NCBI GenBank assembly: GCA_030267965.1
Contig: BRYA01000322.1
Span: 25,399 to 89,398 of the forward strand
Reading direction: 5' to 3'
Length of the DNA stretch: 64,000 nt
Origin: Triparma columacea
Lineage: Eukaryota > Sar > Bolidophyceae > Parmales > Triparmaceae
Below, piece after piece: positions 1 to 11,352 of the stretch. Position 1 is the first letter of the stretch, and every line of letters begins with the position of its first letter. A program made the translations under genes and the position numbers. The notes below the pieces were generated by a model. It was not told the origin of the DNA, searched no databases, and worked only from the letters and a program-made list of their open reading frames with translations.

Positions 1-702
1 GTTGTTCTCGAGGACTGGGGGGGCCGGGGCGACGACGAGGAGGTCGATGCCGAGGAGGGTAACGGGGACGAGCTCACCGGGGGAGATGTCTGTCTTTGGG
101 ATTAGGTCTACCCACTTTCCACGGTTTACCAGGAGGGAGGAGGGAAGGGAGGGTAGCCAGGAGAGCGCGGAGGGGGTGGAGGGGGGAGGGATGGGGCGGG
201 GGGATTCAGCCTTCGGGCCGCGGCCGAGCTTGAGGTTGCGGCGGAAGTCGTCCACCTCCTTGCGGCGCTCTTCCCTCTCCCGCCATTCCTCCCTCTCTCG
301 CCTACGCTTCTCAAGCTCGGACCTAGCCTTCCTCTCCCGGAGCAGGATCTGCTCGGCCCTGGCCTCGGCCTTCCTCCGTTTGTCGAGCTCCCTGGCCTCC
401 GACTTCTCCATGCTTCTGGCTCTGATTTTTTTCAGTTTCTTCGTCTCTACGTCAGGGGTCTTCGCAAAGCCTGGCTGCCTGAACTCGAACATCCTCTTGA
501 CCGCATCCGGGAGGAAGGTTTCTTGCGGATTCTGGTTTTCGGTATCCTCTTCTCCCCCCGAGGCGGAGTCTAACTCTTCAGTGTCCTGATCATCACTGCT
601 GGTTGAAGAACCAAGACCAAGTATGCCATTCCACCATTTTGTTTCTGGTGGAGGCGCGTTGGACGAGTCATCGGACGAGTCCAGTTTTTCATAAAGGAGC
701 AT
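1..702 (-). CDS. Rieske-like iron-sulfur protein, N-terminal part (cut by window start)
   Basis: Open from an ATG at 702 to the window edge, with no stop in 234 codons. The N-terminus is acidic and serine-rich. Residues about 85-150 form a highly charged Arg/Glu/Lys coiled coil, followed by a proline-rich linker. The last visible stretch (about residues 190-234) has a Trp, then Asp-Leu-Ile-Pro, Pro-Gly-Glu-Leu, and Leu-Leu-Gly-Ile-Asp-Leu. This resembles the entry strands of Rieske [2Fe-2S] domains such as pheophorbide a oxygenase. The Cys-X-His pairs that bind the cluster would lie beyond the window, so the family call is inference. There is no obvious targeting peptide. The divergent neighbour starts at 1475. 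Confidence 0.5.
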   Translation of the reverse strand, partial: MLLYEKLDSSDDSSNAPPPETKWWNGILGLGSSTSSDDQDTEELDSASGGEEDTENQNPQETFLPDAVKRMFEFRQPGFAKTPDVETKKLKKIRARSMEKSEARELDKRRKAEARAEQILLRERKARSELEKRRREREEWREREERRKEVDDFRRNLKLGRGPKAESPRPIPPPSTPSALSWLPSLPSSLLVNRGKWVDLIPKTDISPGELVPVTLLGIDLLVVAPAPPVLENN

Positions 703-1474
703 CTTGGGCCGCAAGGGGGCAGTGACTCGCGTGTGTGTAAATGTTGAGGTGGAAGAGGAAGGCGAAGAGATGATGATGTGGTTATTTATTATCAGAGGGG
801 AGGAAATTTGGACGTTAATAAGTAATATTAGAGCGGCACATATATGTGTTATGCGATTGGAGCTATTTGAGAGTTTTAAGAGCGGCATAGTGAGGAAATA
901 TTGAGGGAGACACACTGCTTCTTCGTGAGTGGGGGAGAAATAATAGGATTGAGTGGGCTAGAGGGGTAACGAGAAGCGCCTACTGGCTTCTAAACTTCGA
1001 CGGATGTCCCAAAGTCCGTTATATGTGTGATTTATCCAGGGTTGATGAAGGGGTTGAAGAGGAGGGGTTTTTTTGAGGTGAGAGGAGGATATTTGGAGGT
1101 GATTTTAGTTGCGTAAGGATAGAAGAATTTGATCGAATGTGAGTGACTTTGGTGATATTGTCCAACTAAAGTATTTTGGTCTCGTGAGGTGTCGCAGGAC
1201 GTGGGGAAAAAAGGAGATTAAGGGTTTTATGGCTTTTCAATTAGGGAAGATGACGAGGTGGCGCGTAAATTCTTGTATGTTTGAGAGGGGCGTGAAGTTA
1301 TGATTGCCGCATAGGAATGCAAAAGGAGGGAAAGGAGGGTAAGGGTTGAGATGGTGGGGGGTGATGTGTCCGAAATGAGGAGGCCATCAACTTCATCACG
1401 AGTCCAAATTGCAACCCTAATAAACTTCCTTATTTTAGCCGTGAAATAGATAAAATCCGTCGCAGTAGTGAAAT
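703..1474. other. Intergenic region between divergent genes
   Basis: 772 bp between the starts of the Rieske-like gene and the CPP1-like gene. It is more AT-rich than the flanking genes and has no long open frame or recognisable RNA gene. It presumably carries both promoters. I could not pick out a convincing TATA box. Confidence 0.6.
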
Positions 1475-2610
1475 ATGAGCCCCTCAAAGCTTCAAACAGC
1501 AATCTTTGTCCTTTTCGCGAGCTCCATCAGCAGTTTCACCCCAGCACTATCTCCGAGGTCACAAAACCTCGTCCCTTCATTTACCTCTCCCACAACATCT
1601 CCAACTTCCCTCAATGCCGCCGTAGCTTCATCGTCATTATCTTCCTCACTTTTCAGACCTATCACCCGCCTCTTGCCATGGGAGAAGGAGAAGAACCTCC
1701 GCACAGAGGCCAAGAAGATGCGCCTAGAGGGAGCCAAGCTCTACAGGACCTTGGGGGTCACGGAGGACGCGAGCTACGAGGAGATCACACAAGCCACGGA
1801 GGAACTCGTTGTTAAATACGCGAGGTGAGACAATTGAAGGACTATGAAGGGTTAGGGTTTGGTATGGTTCAATAGGGGAGGCAAGAGATAATGGGGAGAA
1901 ACATGTGGGGAGAAACATGTGGGGGAAAATCATGCTAATGAATTGGCGTGAGGCTTCTGCTCTTGCTGTTGCTTACTTCCCCCTAACCCTCCCCCTCCCC
2001 CTCCCCCCCCTACCCCCCCCCCCTCAGTGACATTAAGCAGAAGACTCGCGTCCAGGTAACAAAAGACAAGATAATGGATCTCCGTCTCCGCCAGCGCGTC
2101 TCCGGCAACCTCTCCGTCCTCGGTTCCGCCCGCGAGATGGATCTAATCGACGTCCGCCGCGCAGAAATCGACAAGAAGTCCAAAAAATGGACACCACCAA
2201 CCTGGACTAAGGGCGTGCTTGTACTACCGGATAAGAAACACTTGAAGAGCACGAGCTTCTACCTGGGCGGGACGGGTTTGGGCATAATAATGATCCCAAA
2301 CCTGGCGAGCAGCTTCATCATGCTAGCGTGCATGTGCTCCCTCGGCCTACTTTACAACCGCGGTCAACCCGAGATGCCCAAGGACGAGTTCGGTCAGGCC
2401 GGCGAGGTCCGTTCCCCCAACCCCGTAAGCGTGGGACTCACGTGCGGGCTGGTGTTCGGGTGGGCGGCGGTACTGGCGGTGGTGGGGACGGCGGTTATGG
2501 CGGCGGTGCCGGGGGTGGCGAGGAGGTTGCCGGAGAATCTGGTGGTTAATGAGAGCATTAACCTGGGCTTCTGGATCGCGGCTAGCATGTTTAAGACGTA
2601 CAGGGAGTAG
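1475..2610 (+). CDS. CPP1-like plastid J-domain-like membrane protein
   Basis: Two exons, 1475-1824 and 2028-2610, joined in phase 2 (310 aa). The N-terminus is a hydrophobic signal followed by Ser-Ser-Phe-Thr-Pro, like the ASAF motif of heterokont plastid presequences. Residues about 90-140 read Leu-Gly-Val-Thr-Glu-Asp-Ala-Ser, then an acidic helix ending in Lys-Ile-Met. That is the degenerate J-like domain of CPP1 (Chaperone-like Protein of POR1); it lacks a His-Pro-Asp. Three hydrophobic helices fill the C-terminal half, as in that family. Known CPP1 stabilises protochlorophyllide oxidoreductase in plant chloroplasts. A similar role here is inferred. Confidence 0.8.
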
Positions 2611-2862
2611 GGAAGATGGAGGGGGGGGGGGAGGGGATTGAAAGGGAAGTGGTTACAGATGGAATAACAACGGACGATCGTATTATTATTATGTCTGTGA
2701 CGTTTAACAATCATGGCCTTAAGAAATGAAAACGGAAAGAAGGTGGAGAAGTCCATTGGAGTCCAAGTCCAACAATTCTGAGCAAGGTTTCGATTGCCCA
2801 GTCAATTATTGAGAGAACAATTGGACAATAACTGTCGAGGGACGCCGCTTTTGAAGCGTTTT

Positions 2863-4565
2863 ATGGGCCCAACATCCCCAGAAGAGTCCCAACTTAGTAG
2901 ACTACAATCCTATCTCTCCTCTCTCTCACGTCATGATTCATATTTTGGTTCAATTTCAGCCATCCCCGATAAATTTGGTGGTTTCACTGTAATTACTAAC
3001 ACTAATATTCAACCTTATGGATTAGTTATGCGTATACCTTTACAATATTGTATGTCAGCACAAGATTCATACTGTGCGTACATTATATCAGTCGTTAGGG
3101 AGATATATGATGCCTCTACTGTACCATCCAGGGCGTGCTTTATGTGGTACGTTGCAGCACTGAGGGAGGGGGGGGTTGACGTTGGAGTTGGTGGTGGGGG
3201 GGAAGGGGAGGAGGGGAGGGGGGGGAAGGGAGCGTACGTTCAGAGCATAATTGGGGTCAATCAGGCGGGTTGCAGCTGGGGGTTGGGTGGGGATGGGGAG
3301 ACTGCAGAGAACAAAGACACCGCTGAGGAAGGGGACGATATTATCAAGGGCACCAACTTGGAGGACAGCGTTCGTAGGATGAACTTGGACTGTCGGGTAT
3401 GGTACGACAGGATTAAGGAGGCCATCTCAAAGGGAGGCAAAGCTCTACCTATAGTATCCTGGGAGACATGGGACTGGGCGAATGGGGTGTACCACAGCCG
3501 CGGTTTCCCCTCTCACCTGGTCTCCGATTCCCCTTCTTCAGGCTCAGTGTGTTCCAGCGAGGATTACTGCGGCTGTCTGATCCCTGTGATGGACCTTACA
3601 AACCACGTTATGGGGGAGGAGGTGGAGTGGAGGAGGGCAGAGGGTGGTGTGGAGCTCAGAGCCGGGGGTCAGGGTATCAAGGCAGGTAAGAGAGAGGGGC
3701 CTCTCGGAGGGTTTGCGATACCTGAAAGGCACAAACACACACACACGCGCGCACAAATACACACACACACTCCGATGAAGGCTTACGAAAGTAAGGGATT
3801 TACCTGAATGACTTACTCTCATTCGTCATGTCATGTTGAACAAAAATAATATACTGAGGAGTACCCCCCTCCCCCCTTCTCCCCCTCCCCTCCGTATTCC
3901 TTCCCTAAATTCTCACCCCCCCCTCCCCAACCCCCTCTCCTCCCCTAGGCGAACCAATCCCGAATAACTACGGCCCAAAATCAAACGCCCAGTTCTACCG
4001 TTCCTACGGTTTCACTATCCCCTCCAACCCCCACGATACTTACCCTCTCCTAATTTCTTTCCTCCCCCCCACCTCTGGGTTAGGGTCGGAGAGTAGGAAG
4101 GTTACGCTTGGTCCTTTTGATGTGAATAGGAGTTCGAGTGGTAAACAATTCCCGATTGGTATATGGAAGGCTATGGACGACCCTATCGGATACCACGAGT
4201 ACCTCAAGAAGCGGGAAGGGAAAGAGGAAGATGAGGAGGAAGGTGAGGTTGAGATTTACGGTGATACGGTAGCTTTACTTAGGGATGTTTTAAAGGATAG
4301 GTTGAAACCATTCCTCCTAACAAGAAGTCGGGACGACGAGGTTGTAGAGGGGGGGGGAGGAAAGGGGGGGAGGGAAGGGTATAGGAGATGGTGCGGGGCG
4401 GTTTATAGAGTCGGACAGAGAGAGGTATTGGAGGATGCGGTTGATACACTGGAAATTATGGGAGGGGAAGAGGGGAGAGAGGAGGAAGAGGAGGGGGAGA
4501 AGGAGGTAGAGAAGGGGGAGGAGGGGAGAATGACTAAGAAAGCGAGGAGACAATCGGAGGAGTAG
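2863..4565 (+). CDS. SET-domain lysine methyltransferase (Rubisco LSMT/SETD3 type)
   Basis: Two exons, 2863-3685 and 3949-4565, in phase 1 (479 aa). The reading frame is open upstream of 2863, but that is the first in-frame ATG. Exon 1 contains the family's Trp-Ala-Asn-Gly-Val-Tyr-His-Ser-Arg helix and an Ile-Pro-Val-Met-Asp-Leu-Thr-Asn-His strand. Exon 2 opens with Asn-Asn-Tyr-Gly-Pro-Lys-Ser-Asn-Ala and then Tyr-Gly-Phe, the Asn-X-Tyr-Gly signature of this SET subgroup. The C-terminus holds a Rubis-subs-bind-like Tyr-Arg-Val-Gly-Gln segment. Glycine-rich and Glu-rich insertions (about residues 105-120, and the C-terminal 50) are lineage-specific. No targeting peptide is evident; the substrate cannot be told. 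The intron carries a CA/CG microsatellite. Confidence 0.88.
3730..3770. repeat. CA-type microsatellite inside the SET-gene intron
   Basis: Imperfect (CA)n with CG interruptions, placed between the donor at 3686 and the acceptor at 3948. Confidence 0.8.
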
Positions 4566-4795
4566 TAGCCGACGAGTTCAATCAAAGCCCCATGTTATGT
4601 TGTTGTGAAAGAACGAAGTACAATTTTCTGTTTGTTTTGTATATTTGGTAGATCTTAGATTAACTAAGCCATCCCCGCTTAACCCCCCCCCCCTCCCTCC
4701 CCCTTCTCTTCTTCTTTTTTTGTTTATTTTAATCGAAGTAAAGCTCCTCCCACCTTGTTCTTCCCTATGGTAATTTCCATCCCTCCGATAAAAAT

Positions 4796-5495
4796 TTAAG
4801 GGGAGAATCCGTTGGTGAAGTCCTCAGCCGCCGCCGCAAGTTTAGCATCTGCCGAGTCGGTGAGTGCGTATCCCGCGTCGACGATTTCCTTAAGCGTCGC
4901 CGCGTGCGCGGACTTGACGTGCGCCAGCCACGCGGCCTCAAAGGCCTGGCAGTGCTCCACGTCGATGCGGTCGCAGTAGCCCTTGACGCCGACGTAGAGG
5001 GAGGCGATCACCTCCTCGGGCTCGTAGGGGACGTACTGGTCCTGCTTGAGGAGCTCGTAGAGGCGGACGCCGCGGTTGAGCTGCTGCTGGGTGGCGGGGT
5101 CGAGGTCGGAGCCAAACTTGGCAAAGGCGGCAACCTCACGGTACTGGGCGAGCTCGAGCTTCATGGTACCGGCGACCTGCTTGGTTCCCTTGAACTGGGC
5201 GGCGGAGCCGACGCGGGACACGGAGAGACCGACGGAGATGGCGGGGCGCTGGCCCTGGTAGAAGAGCTCTGACTCGAGGAAGATCTGCCCGTCGGTGATA
5301 CTAATGACGTTGGTGGGGATGTAGGCGGACACATCTCCGGCCTGGGTCTCGATGACGGGGAGGGCGGTGAGGGATCCTCCTCCGAGGTTCCTGTGCATCT
5401 TGGAGGCGCGCTCGAGAAGGCGGGAGTGGAGGTAGAAGACATCTCCGGGGTAGGCCTCACGTCCAGGAGGACGACGGAGGAGGAGGGACATCTGA

Positions 5496-5532
<37 letters not shown>

Positions 5533-6734
5533 AGATCACGGCGTGCTTGCCGTTGTCCCTGAACCACTCTCCCATGGAGGCTCCGGTGTAAGGAGCGAGG
5601 AACTGAAGGGGGGCGGAGTCGGAGGCGGTAGCGGCGACGATGATGCAGTTAGGCATGGCCTCCTTCTCGTCGAGCTGCCCGACGAGCTGGGCGATGGTGG
5701 ATCGCTTCTGTCCAACTCCAACGTAGATGCACGCAAGGGGCTCGGCCTTGGTCTTCTGNNNNNNNNNNNNNNNNNNNNNNGGCCTTGAGGCCGGTAAGCA
5801 TGGGCTCAGAGACGGACTCACGGGGGATGATTCCGGGGGCCTTGACCTCGGCACGGGACCTGGCGCATGAGTCGAGGGAGGCTCCTCCGTCAATGGGCTG
5901 GCCGATGCCGTCGACGACGCGGCCGAGGAGCTCGGGTCCGACAGGGACGTCGACAATGGCTCCGGTCCTCTTGACAGTGTCACCCTCAAGGATGTCACGG
6001 TCATCACCGAAGATCACGACTCCGACGTTGCTCTCCTCAAGGTTGAGGGCCATGCCGCGGAGGCCGCAGGCAAAGACAACCATCTCTCCGGCCTGGACCT
6101 TCTGGAGGCCGTAGACACGGGCAATTCCATCTCCAACGGAGATGACCTTTCCCATCTCAGCGTACTCGGCGGAGGTGTCGAGTCCCTTAGCGGAGGAGAT
6201 CTTGTCGGAAAGGTAGTTGGTGAGCTCAATGACCTGAGAGGACATGGCCCTAGAGGGGAGGGCACGAGCAGCGGCCTGTGGTGATGGGTGTGGTGTAGTG
6301 TTAATAAGGGGGTGATGGGTGTTGTGTGTGTGTGTGTGTGGGGAATGGGTAAGGGCAGGAGTATGTGTGTGTGTATGTATGCGTGTAGTGATTGATTTGG
6401 TAAGAAAATGGCGGCAGATAAGGGATTGCACCGAACGTGGGGGGGTATGTGTGTGAGGATTTGTGGCCATTTGGAGGTATAATTGGAAATTAAAATAGCA
6501 CTGATGGCAGTGAAATATCATCCGGAGCTCTTGGTACCAAAATATGACGCAGAAAGTAGCTAGGGGGCCCAAAAAGGAGGCTTAAAGTCATCCTTCACTC
6601 GTCGTTATCTCCAAGGATATTCCCCATTTTATCCATTAACTACACTTATGTGTGATCCAAAAATAGACCCATCCACTTACACGAACACCAACATTGGCGA
6701 CGACCCTAGGGGCAATACGTGATACAGCCTTCAT
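4796..6734 (-). CDS. ATP5F1A: Mitochondrial F1 ATP synthase subunit alpha (nuclear gene)
   Basis: Exon 1 is 6681-6734 (18 codons, rich in Arg, Ala and Val, a mitochondrial presequence). Exon 2 is 4796-6275, ending with TAA. The intron 6276-6680 is full of CA/GT repeats. Exon 2 carries the beta-barrel start, the catalytic-core strands with Gly-Gln-Lys-Arg-Ser-Thr, the [11 protein letters not shown] motif and the C-terminal bundle. The N run at 5759-5780 falls exactly where the P-loop (GDRQTGKT type) should be. About 35 residues are absent and the frame differs on the two sides. That is an assembly gap, not a broken gene. The product is the non-catalytic nucleotide-binding subunit of complex V in the matrix. 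Confidence 0.96.
5759..5780. other. Assembly gap (22 N) inside the ATP synthase alpha gene
   Basis: 22 N. The flanking protein segments correspond to family positions about 35 residues apart, so the true missing sequence is nearer 105 bases than 22. Confidence 0.95.
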
Positions 6735-6932
6735 TAAGGAGTTTTATTGCAAATGGAGAGTACACAGGTTGGATCACGGGTTGGGAGAGTAGGCCGAAGG
6801 CCGAAGCAGCTGGGAGATTGTGGGCTACTTCACTCATTCTAATTATCCCCATTTCAACCTTACCGCAAAAAATAATTTACACCCGCCCCCCCCGTAGCTT
6901 CTACTCCACCATCCTCCCCCCCATTTTCACCG

Positions 6933-9138
6933 ATGCCTGCGCCTCCAAACTATGACAATCAAGGCAACCTCCTCAAAGACGAAACCAAGCTCTTCATTGC
7001 AAACCTAGGCTACCAAACAGACAACCCGTCCCTCGAGAAGTTCTTCAGCCAGTTCGGTCACGTCAGGTTCGCCAAGGTTGTCTACGATAAGGACGACAAG
7101 TCCAGGGGATTTGGCTTTGTCTGGATGATGGTGAGTGAATGGGAGGGGAGGGGAAGTGTTGTTACAAGCTGGAAGTCGCGAGCCACAAACCACAAAACCA
7201 CAAACCACCAACCACGAGCCAAGGGCTTGAACCTGAAACTGCCACCTCCTTCACCTTCCCCACTCTCAAGCCCTTGGCCCCCCGCTCAACCCCCCCTAAC
7301 TCCCCCTAACCCACCATACAGAATGTCGAGGACTGCCACGCCATTGATAGAATAGCCAACCCCTCCGATCCTCTCGAGAAGGGTGGTTTCACAATCGACG
7401 GTCGCCACGGTGTCCACTGCTCCTTCCACAACACCCGAAAGACCGGCAAGTCCATGGAGACGCAGTCCATAGAGGAGGCCAAGTCCATGTCCGCCATGGC
7501 TGCCGCCGCCGCGCACGCAAAATTAGCTCAGGCGCAGCAGCTTCAGCAAACACAGCAACAGTACGCCGCCCTCCCGCCGGGTCAGTTGCAGACTTTCCCA
7601 CAGCAGCACACCCTCCCCCCAAACGTGTCATTCCCCCCCCCTCCCCCCACCGCCTACTCCCTTCCACCAACCGTCCACCACCAGGTGATCCCAGCCAGCG
7701 TAAGCTGGGACCCTCCTCCTAGCTCCTCCATCCCCTCCTGGGACCCTCCTCCTAGCTCCTCCATCCCCCCTCAGTTCAGGTGCAGCATTGACGGGGAGCT
7801 GATGGAGGACCCTGTTATCGCACTCGACGGTTACTCGTACGAACGGTTCATCCTAGAGCGGTACTTCCGCAGCCACGACGTTTCGCCAAGGACGGGCCAG
7901 GTATTACCTAACAAGAGCATGATGCCAAACATTGCACTTAAGGAGATGATCGGGGAGTGGATGAAGGAAAAGGGGGGGGGTGGACAGGGATACGGGGAGC
8001 AAAACCCGACCCCCCCCCCACCCCTGAACCCTCAGCAGCAGCAGCAGGGACACGCGGGCGAGGGACCGAAGGAACAGGCTCGTCGGATCGCGAAGAGACT
8101 AATGGGAGGGAACTTGGGAGGGCAGCAGAAGGCTTTGGGAACGGCTGCGGAAAGCGAGACCAACTATAATCTGACCAACGCGCAAAAGAGAGCGAAACAA
8201 AAGGTCGAGGAGGTGAGAAGGGGGGGGGGCGAAAGGCAGGAAACGGGCTTTAGGGACATTCATACAGCATTCACTTTAGCGATTCATTGAGCATTTCAGG
8301 GCATTTCTTTTCTCTCGAGGACATCTTGTTTGAGAGCCAGACATTCATTTTATCTCTCTCTCTTTCTCTCTCCCCCCTCCTCCTTCTCTCCCCCTTTTCA
8401 TTCCCCTCTCCCTACCTCACCCCAACTCATTCATTTAACCATTCATTACTCGCTCCCCCTCCCCCTTCCCTCCCCCCCTCCTTCATCCACTTAGGTCCTG
8501 GGCGCCAGTGCATTCCAAAGCGTAGTCCTCAACCCACCCGACCGAACCAACCTCCTAAAGGCGAACGGACGGAAGCCGGAGGAGGAGGAGGGGCACGTGA
8601 TATATGTGAAACACCTGCCGAAGAACATCACCAGCGATAGCTTGAAGGACATTTTTGAACCCTTTGGGAAAGGTGAGAATAAACAGAAGGACAGCAGAAA
8701 GGGGGGGGGGGGGTGGGGGTCTCGCTCTCTTGAAAGTATGTATTTCTCACCCCTTGCTTGCTTCGACTCTCCCTCCCCCCCCTCTTCCCCCCCATACATC
8801 TTGGTCCCCAAGTCTCGTACGCTTACGTAGCGTACGAACCCGACCAATCCGACAAGAGTCAGCGCTGCGTCACCGGGTACGGCTGCCTCTCCTTCCTCAA
8901 CGAGGAGGAGTCAGACATGGCCGTGTCCTTGGGGAACTGCATCGAGATAGGAAGGGAGAAACTGCTCTGCCAGAGGAAGATATTCCCGACGATCGAACAC
9001 CACAGGGCCATCTACTGGGGGGAAAATGCGGAGACACCGTGCTCGGGAAGCGTCAAACCTTACCTGGCGGCGAAGATGAGATTGAATAAGGAGGATGACG
9101 AGAGGCCGAGGAAGAAGTCAAGGTGGGGGAAAGTATAG
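6933..9138 (+). CDS. RRM - U-box - RRM protein, candidate RNA-linked E3 ubiquitin ligase
   Basis: Four exons: 6933-7130, 7322-8212, 8495-8672 and 8813-9138 (530 aa). RRM 1 (about residues 18-90) is split by intron 1, with RNP2 Leu-Phe-Ile-Ala-Asn-Leu and RNP1 Ser-Arg-Gly-Phe-Gly-Phe-Val. Next comes a Gln/Pro-rich linker with a tandem duplication of Trp-Asp-Pro-Pro-Pro-Ser-Ser-Ser-Ile-Pro. A U-box follows (about 217-285: Glu-Asp-Pro-Val-Ile, Asp-Gly-Tyr-Ser-Tyr-Glu-Arg, Leu-Pro-Asn-Lys). RRM 2 (about 398-480) is split by intron 3, with RNP2 Ile-Tyr-Val-Lys-His-Leu and RNP1-like Thr-Gly-Tyr-Gly-Cys-Leu-Ser-Phe. The C-terminus is basic and NLS-like. U-boxes recruit E2 enzymes, so a nuclear E3 acting on RNPs is inferred. 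Confidence 0.88.
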
Positions 9139-9271
9139 GTTAGGACCCCAAGAACAAAGGCAGATTCGTGCATTTCATTTCGTAAAACATTTAATTTTGT
9201 CCACACGCACCCTTCTGAGCGTTCCGTGTAGTTTTTATTTTTTACCCTAAGTTTGGCGTTCATCTTGTTTT

Positions 9272-10563
9272 TCAAACCTTCTGAAACTTGGGGCTCATGT
9301 AGCTCGGGTTCCCCCCCCCCACCCCTCCGTATTTCTTCTTCCCCCCGAAAACCTTCGCCACCACCATCGCGATCCCTACAACCAGTAGCACTACGACCAT
9401 GCCCGGTTTCCCGTTCCCCGCCTCCCTCAGCCCTCCCCCCAAGTTCTCTTCCTCCTTAACCTTACCGGCGAGAGGGTGAGCCATGGCCTGGAGCTCGGCC
9501 ATGCTGCTAACGACGGCCTCGACTGTAGGGGCGGGGTGGAGGGACTGGAAGTGACCACGGGAACGCCAGGCGTAGGTGGGGGGAGTCACCTCCTCAGACC
9601 AGGAGGAGTACTTTATGTGATCAAATACTGAGGCCGGCTCGGAATCCTGCTCCTCAAACTTCAAAATATCGTCCTTGTGGTCATAGTGGTCCTGCAAGGA
9701 ATTCATGGTAGTCAAAACCCAGTACTTTTGATTTCCAATGCGTGTTTGAGCTATCACGTTGTCCATCATGCAGGGCGCCCCCTGGTTGGCAGCGTCTGTG
9801 TTTTCGCATGACACCTGCTTGTAGATGGGAACGCCTTGGAAGGTTTCGGAGTAGAACAGGTCGTGGTTCTTGGGCACCGAGGTGTACACCCCGTTGACGG
9901 ACTTGTCCCCGCCCCCGGTGACCCTGTAGCTGGTCCTGTCGTGCTTGAGGACAAACTCCCCGCCCCCGGCGAACTCGCACTTCTGACGCTTGCCGTTCTT
10001 GGTACAGAAGGCGTCGCCCGTCAGGGTGCTGAGATCCTTCGAGATGACACCGACGGCGTCGCAAGGGGTCCAGCCCGATGCCTTATTGTGGGTGTAATCT
10101 CCGGCAAAATTCAAGTCAAACTTCAGGGACTCGGGGTCATAGGTCCCGGTCATGAGGTACTGGGTCTTGGAGGTCTGCTCGGTGAAGAGGACGTCGAGAA
10201 TACCGTCAGGGTGAACGCTCTGGACCTGCATGTCGATCACATGAGGATCTTTGGGGGGGGAGGTGAGGGGGGGGGAGGGAAAGTGGTTGGAAAGTGGACA
10301 AAGGAGGGGCAGTGAATAGCGAACGGCAAACCTCAGGTAATCTGGAAGACACGGAGCGAGAAGGATAAACCAAAACAAACAAACTTCGGGGCGAATGGCA
10401 TTGAAAACTGGAATCCAAAGAAGGTCAACGGGATGTTGGTGGGGGTGGGGGTGTATGAAAAGAGAATAGACTCACTTGGGCTCTGACCCATGAAAGATTT
10501 ACGCTGGCAGTTCGAAAGTTGACCCCTCCAGCTGTCGCCCACGAAAAACGGATGCTGCTCCAT
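9272..10563 (-). CDS. Uncharacterised single-pass membrane protein, C-terminally anchored
   Basis: Exons 10476-10563 and 9272-10248, phase 1 (354 aa). The start at 10563 is the ATG that gives an N-terminal Met-Glu-Gln-His-Pro-Phe-Phe-Val-Gly-Asp-Ser-Trp. The middle is a beta-rich region with several Cys (Trp-Thr-Pro-Cys-Asp, Cys-Thr-Lys-Asn-Gly-Lys, Glu-Asn-Thr-Asp, Ala-Pro-Cys-Met). A single hydrophobic helix of about 20 residues lies about 30 residues from the C-terminus, followed by a Lys/Gly tail. No N-terminal signal peptide is seen. The Cys pattern suggests a lumenal or outside domain, but topology is uncertain and I do not recognise the family. Its start is only 65 bp from the divergent neighbour's ATG. 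Confidence 0.75.
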
Positions 10564-10628
10564 TGCAGTTGAAAAATGAAAAAGGAGTGGGTTTTTCGAC
10601 AGGCTATTTTTTTGGTCTAAATAATTGA

Positions 10629-11250
10629 ATGGGAGCACTTGCTGATGGCGACTTCGAGAACTACAGCTACCAAGGTGTGGTTGCCGTATGTTTGAGCATA
10701 ATAACAGGTAAGTGCATCGCTGCCAAGAAGTTTCCCTACCAGGGCCTAGGATCGTAAGATCATCCTTTGTGCTCTTCTTTGTGTGTGTCTACGTCCCCGC
10801 CCCGCTCAACTTGGGATTCCTTCCGGGGTAACACCTTATATTCTATCGTCCATGATTCTAACCTCCCCTTCTCGTCAATCGGTATGTGCCAGGACTCTCC
10901 GGAAGGGCGTACTTAGATAATGAGGACCCATTGAAGAGCATGAAAGTGTGCGGTGCAGTCCTCTTCGTGAAGGTAAGGAGGAGTGGGGGGGGGGGCGTGA
11001 GGCCGATGTTAGGTTGTGGCAGGGTCGGAAATACTAACAATTTCATTGTTGTCCCCCCTCCACGACCCAGGCCTTGGCTCTTGCAGTCTTCATATTCTTT
11101 ATGTTGACCCTTTCTCTGACTTTCACGTCCCTTATGACCCTGCTGTGGCTGTGGCGGTTCCTGAAGTATTGGCGCCTTTACAAAATTCAGCGCACAGACG
11201 AGAGTATGGGCAGCGATGCCACACGGTACAGTTTGATGAACAATGCGTGA
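10629..11250 (+). CDS. Small membrane protein of unknown function (112 aa, three exons)
   Basis: Exons 10629-10707, 10893-10972 and 11071-11250, all in phase (phase 1, then 0). Each exon is too short to stand out as an open frame. Donors are GTAAG in both introns, and both introns have a CTAAC branch-like motif 30-35 bp before the acceptor. The protein starts Met-Gly-Ala-Leu-Ala-Asp-Gly-Asp. It has a weakly hydrophobic stretch near residues 15-27 and a long hydrophobic block around 46-92 that could make two helices. It ends in a basic then Ser/Asn-rich cytosolic-looking tail. The family is not recognised. The consistent phases and splice signals argue it is real. Confidence 0.72.
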
Positions 11251-11352
11251 CGGGGGGGGGAAGGCGGATGGGGAGAAGGGGGCTTTCGACCGATTTTCAT
11301 TGTATTGCGTAGTAAACGACGGTCCATGTTTTGTTACAAAATTTGTGCAGAT

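Noticed and set aside
704..904. 66-codon plus-strand frame
   Set aside because: Alternative start codon, low-complexity Glu stretch, no splice or family support.
4904..5788. Plus-strand open frames opposite ATP synthase alpha
   Set aside because: Antisense shadows of a highly conserved gene with strong GC-ending codons.
5649..6007. Frameshift in ATP synthase alpha
   Set aside because: The frame change coincides with the N run, so it is a gap effect.
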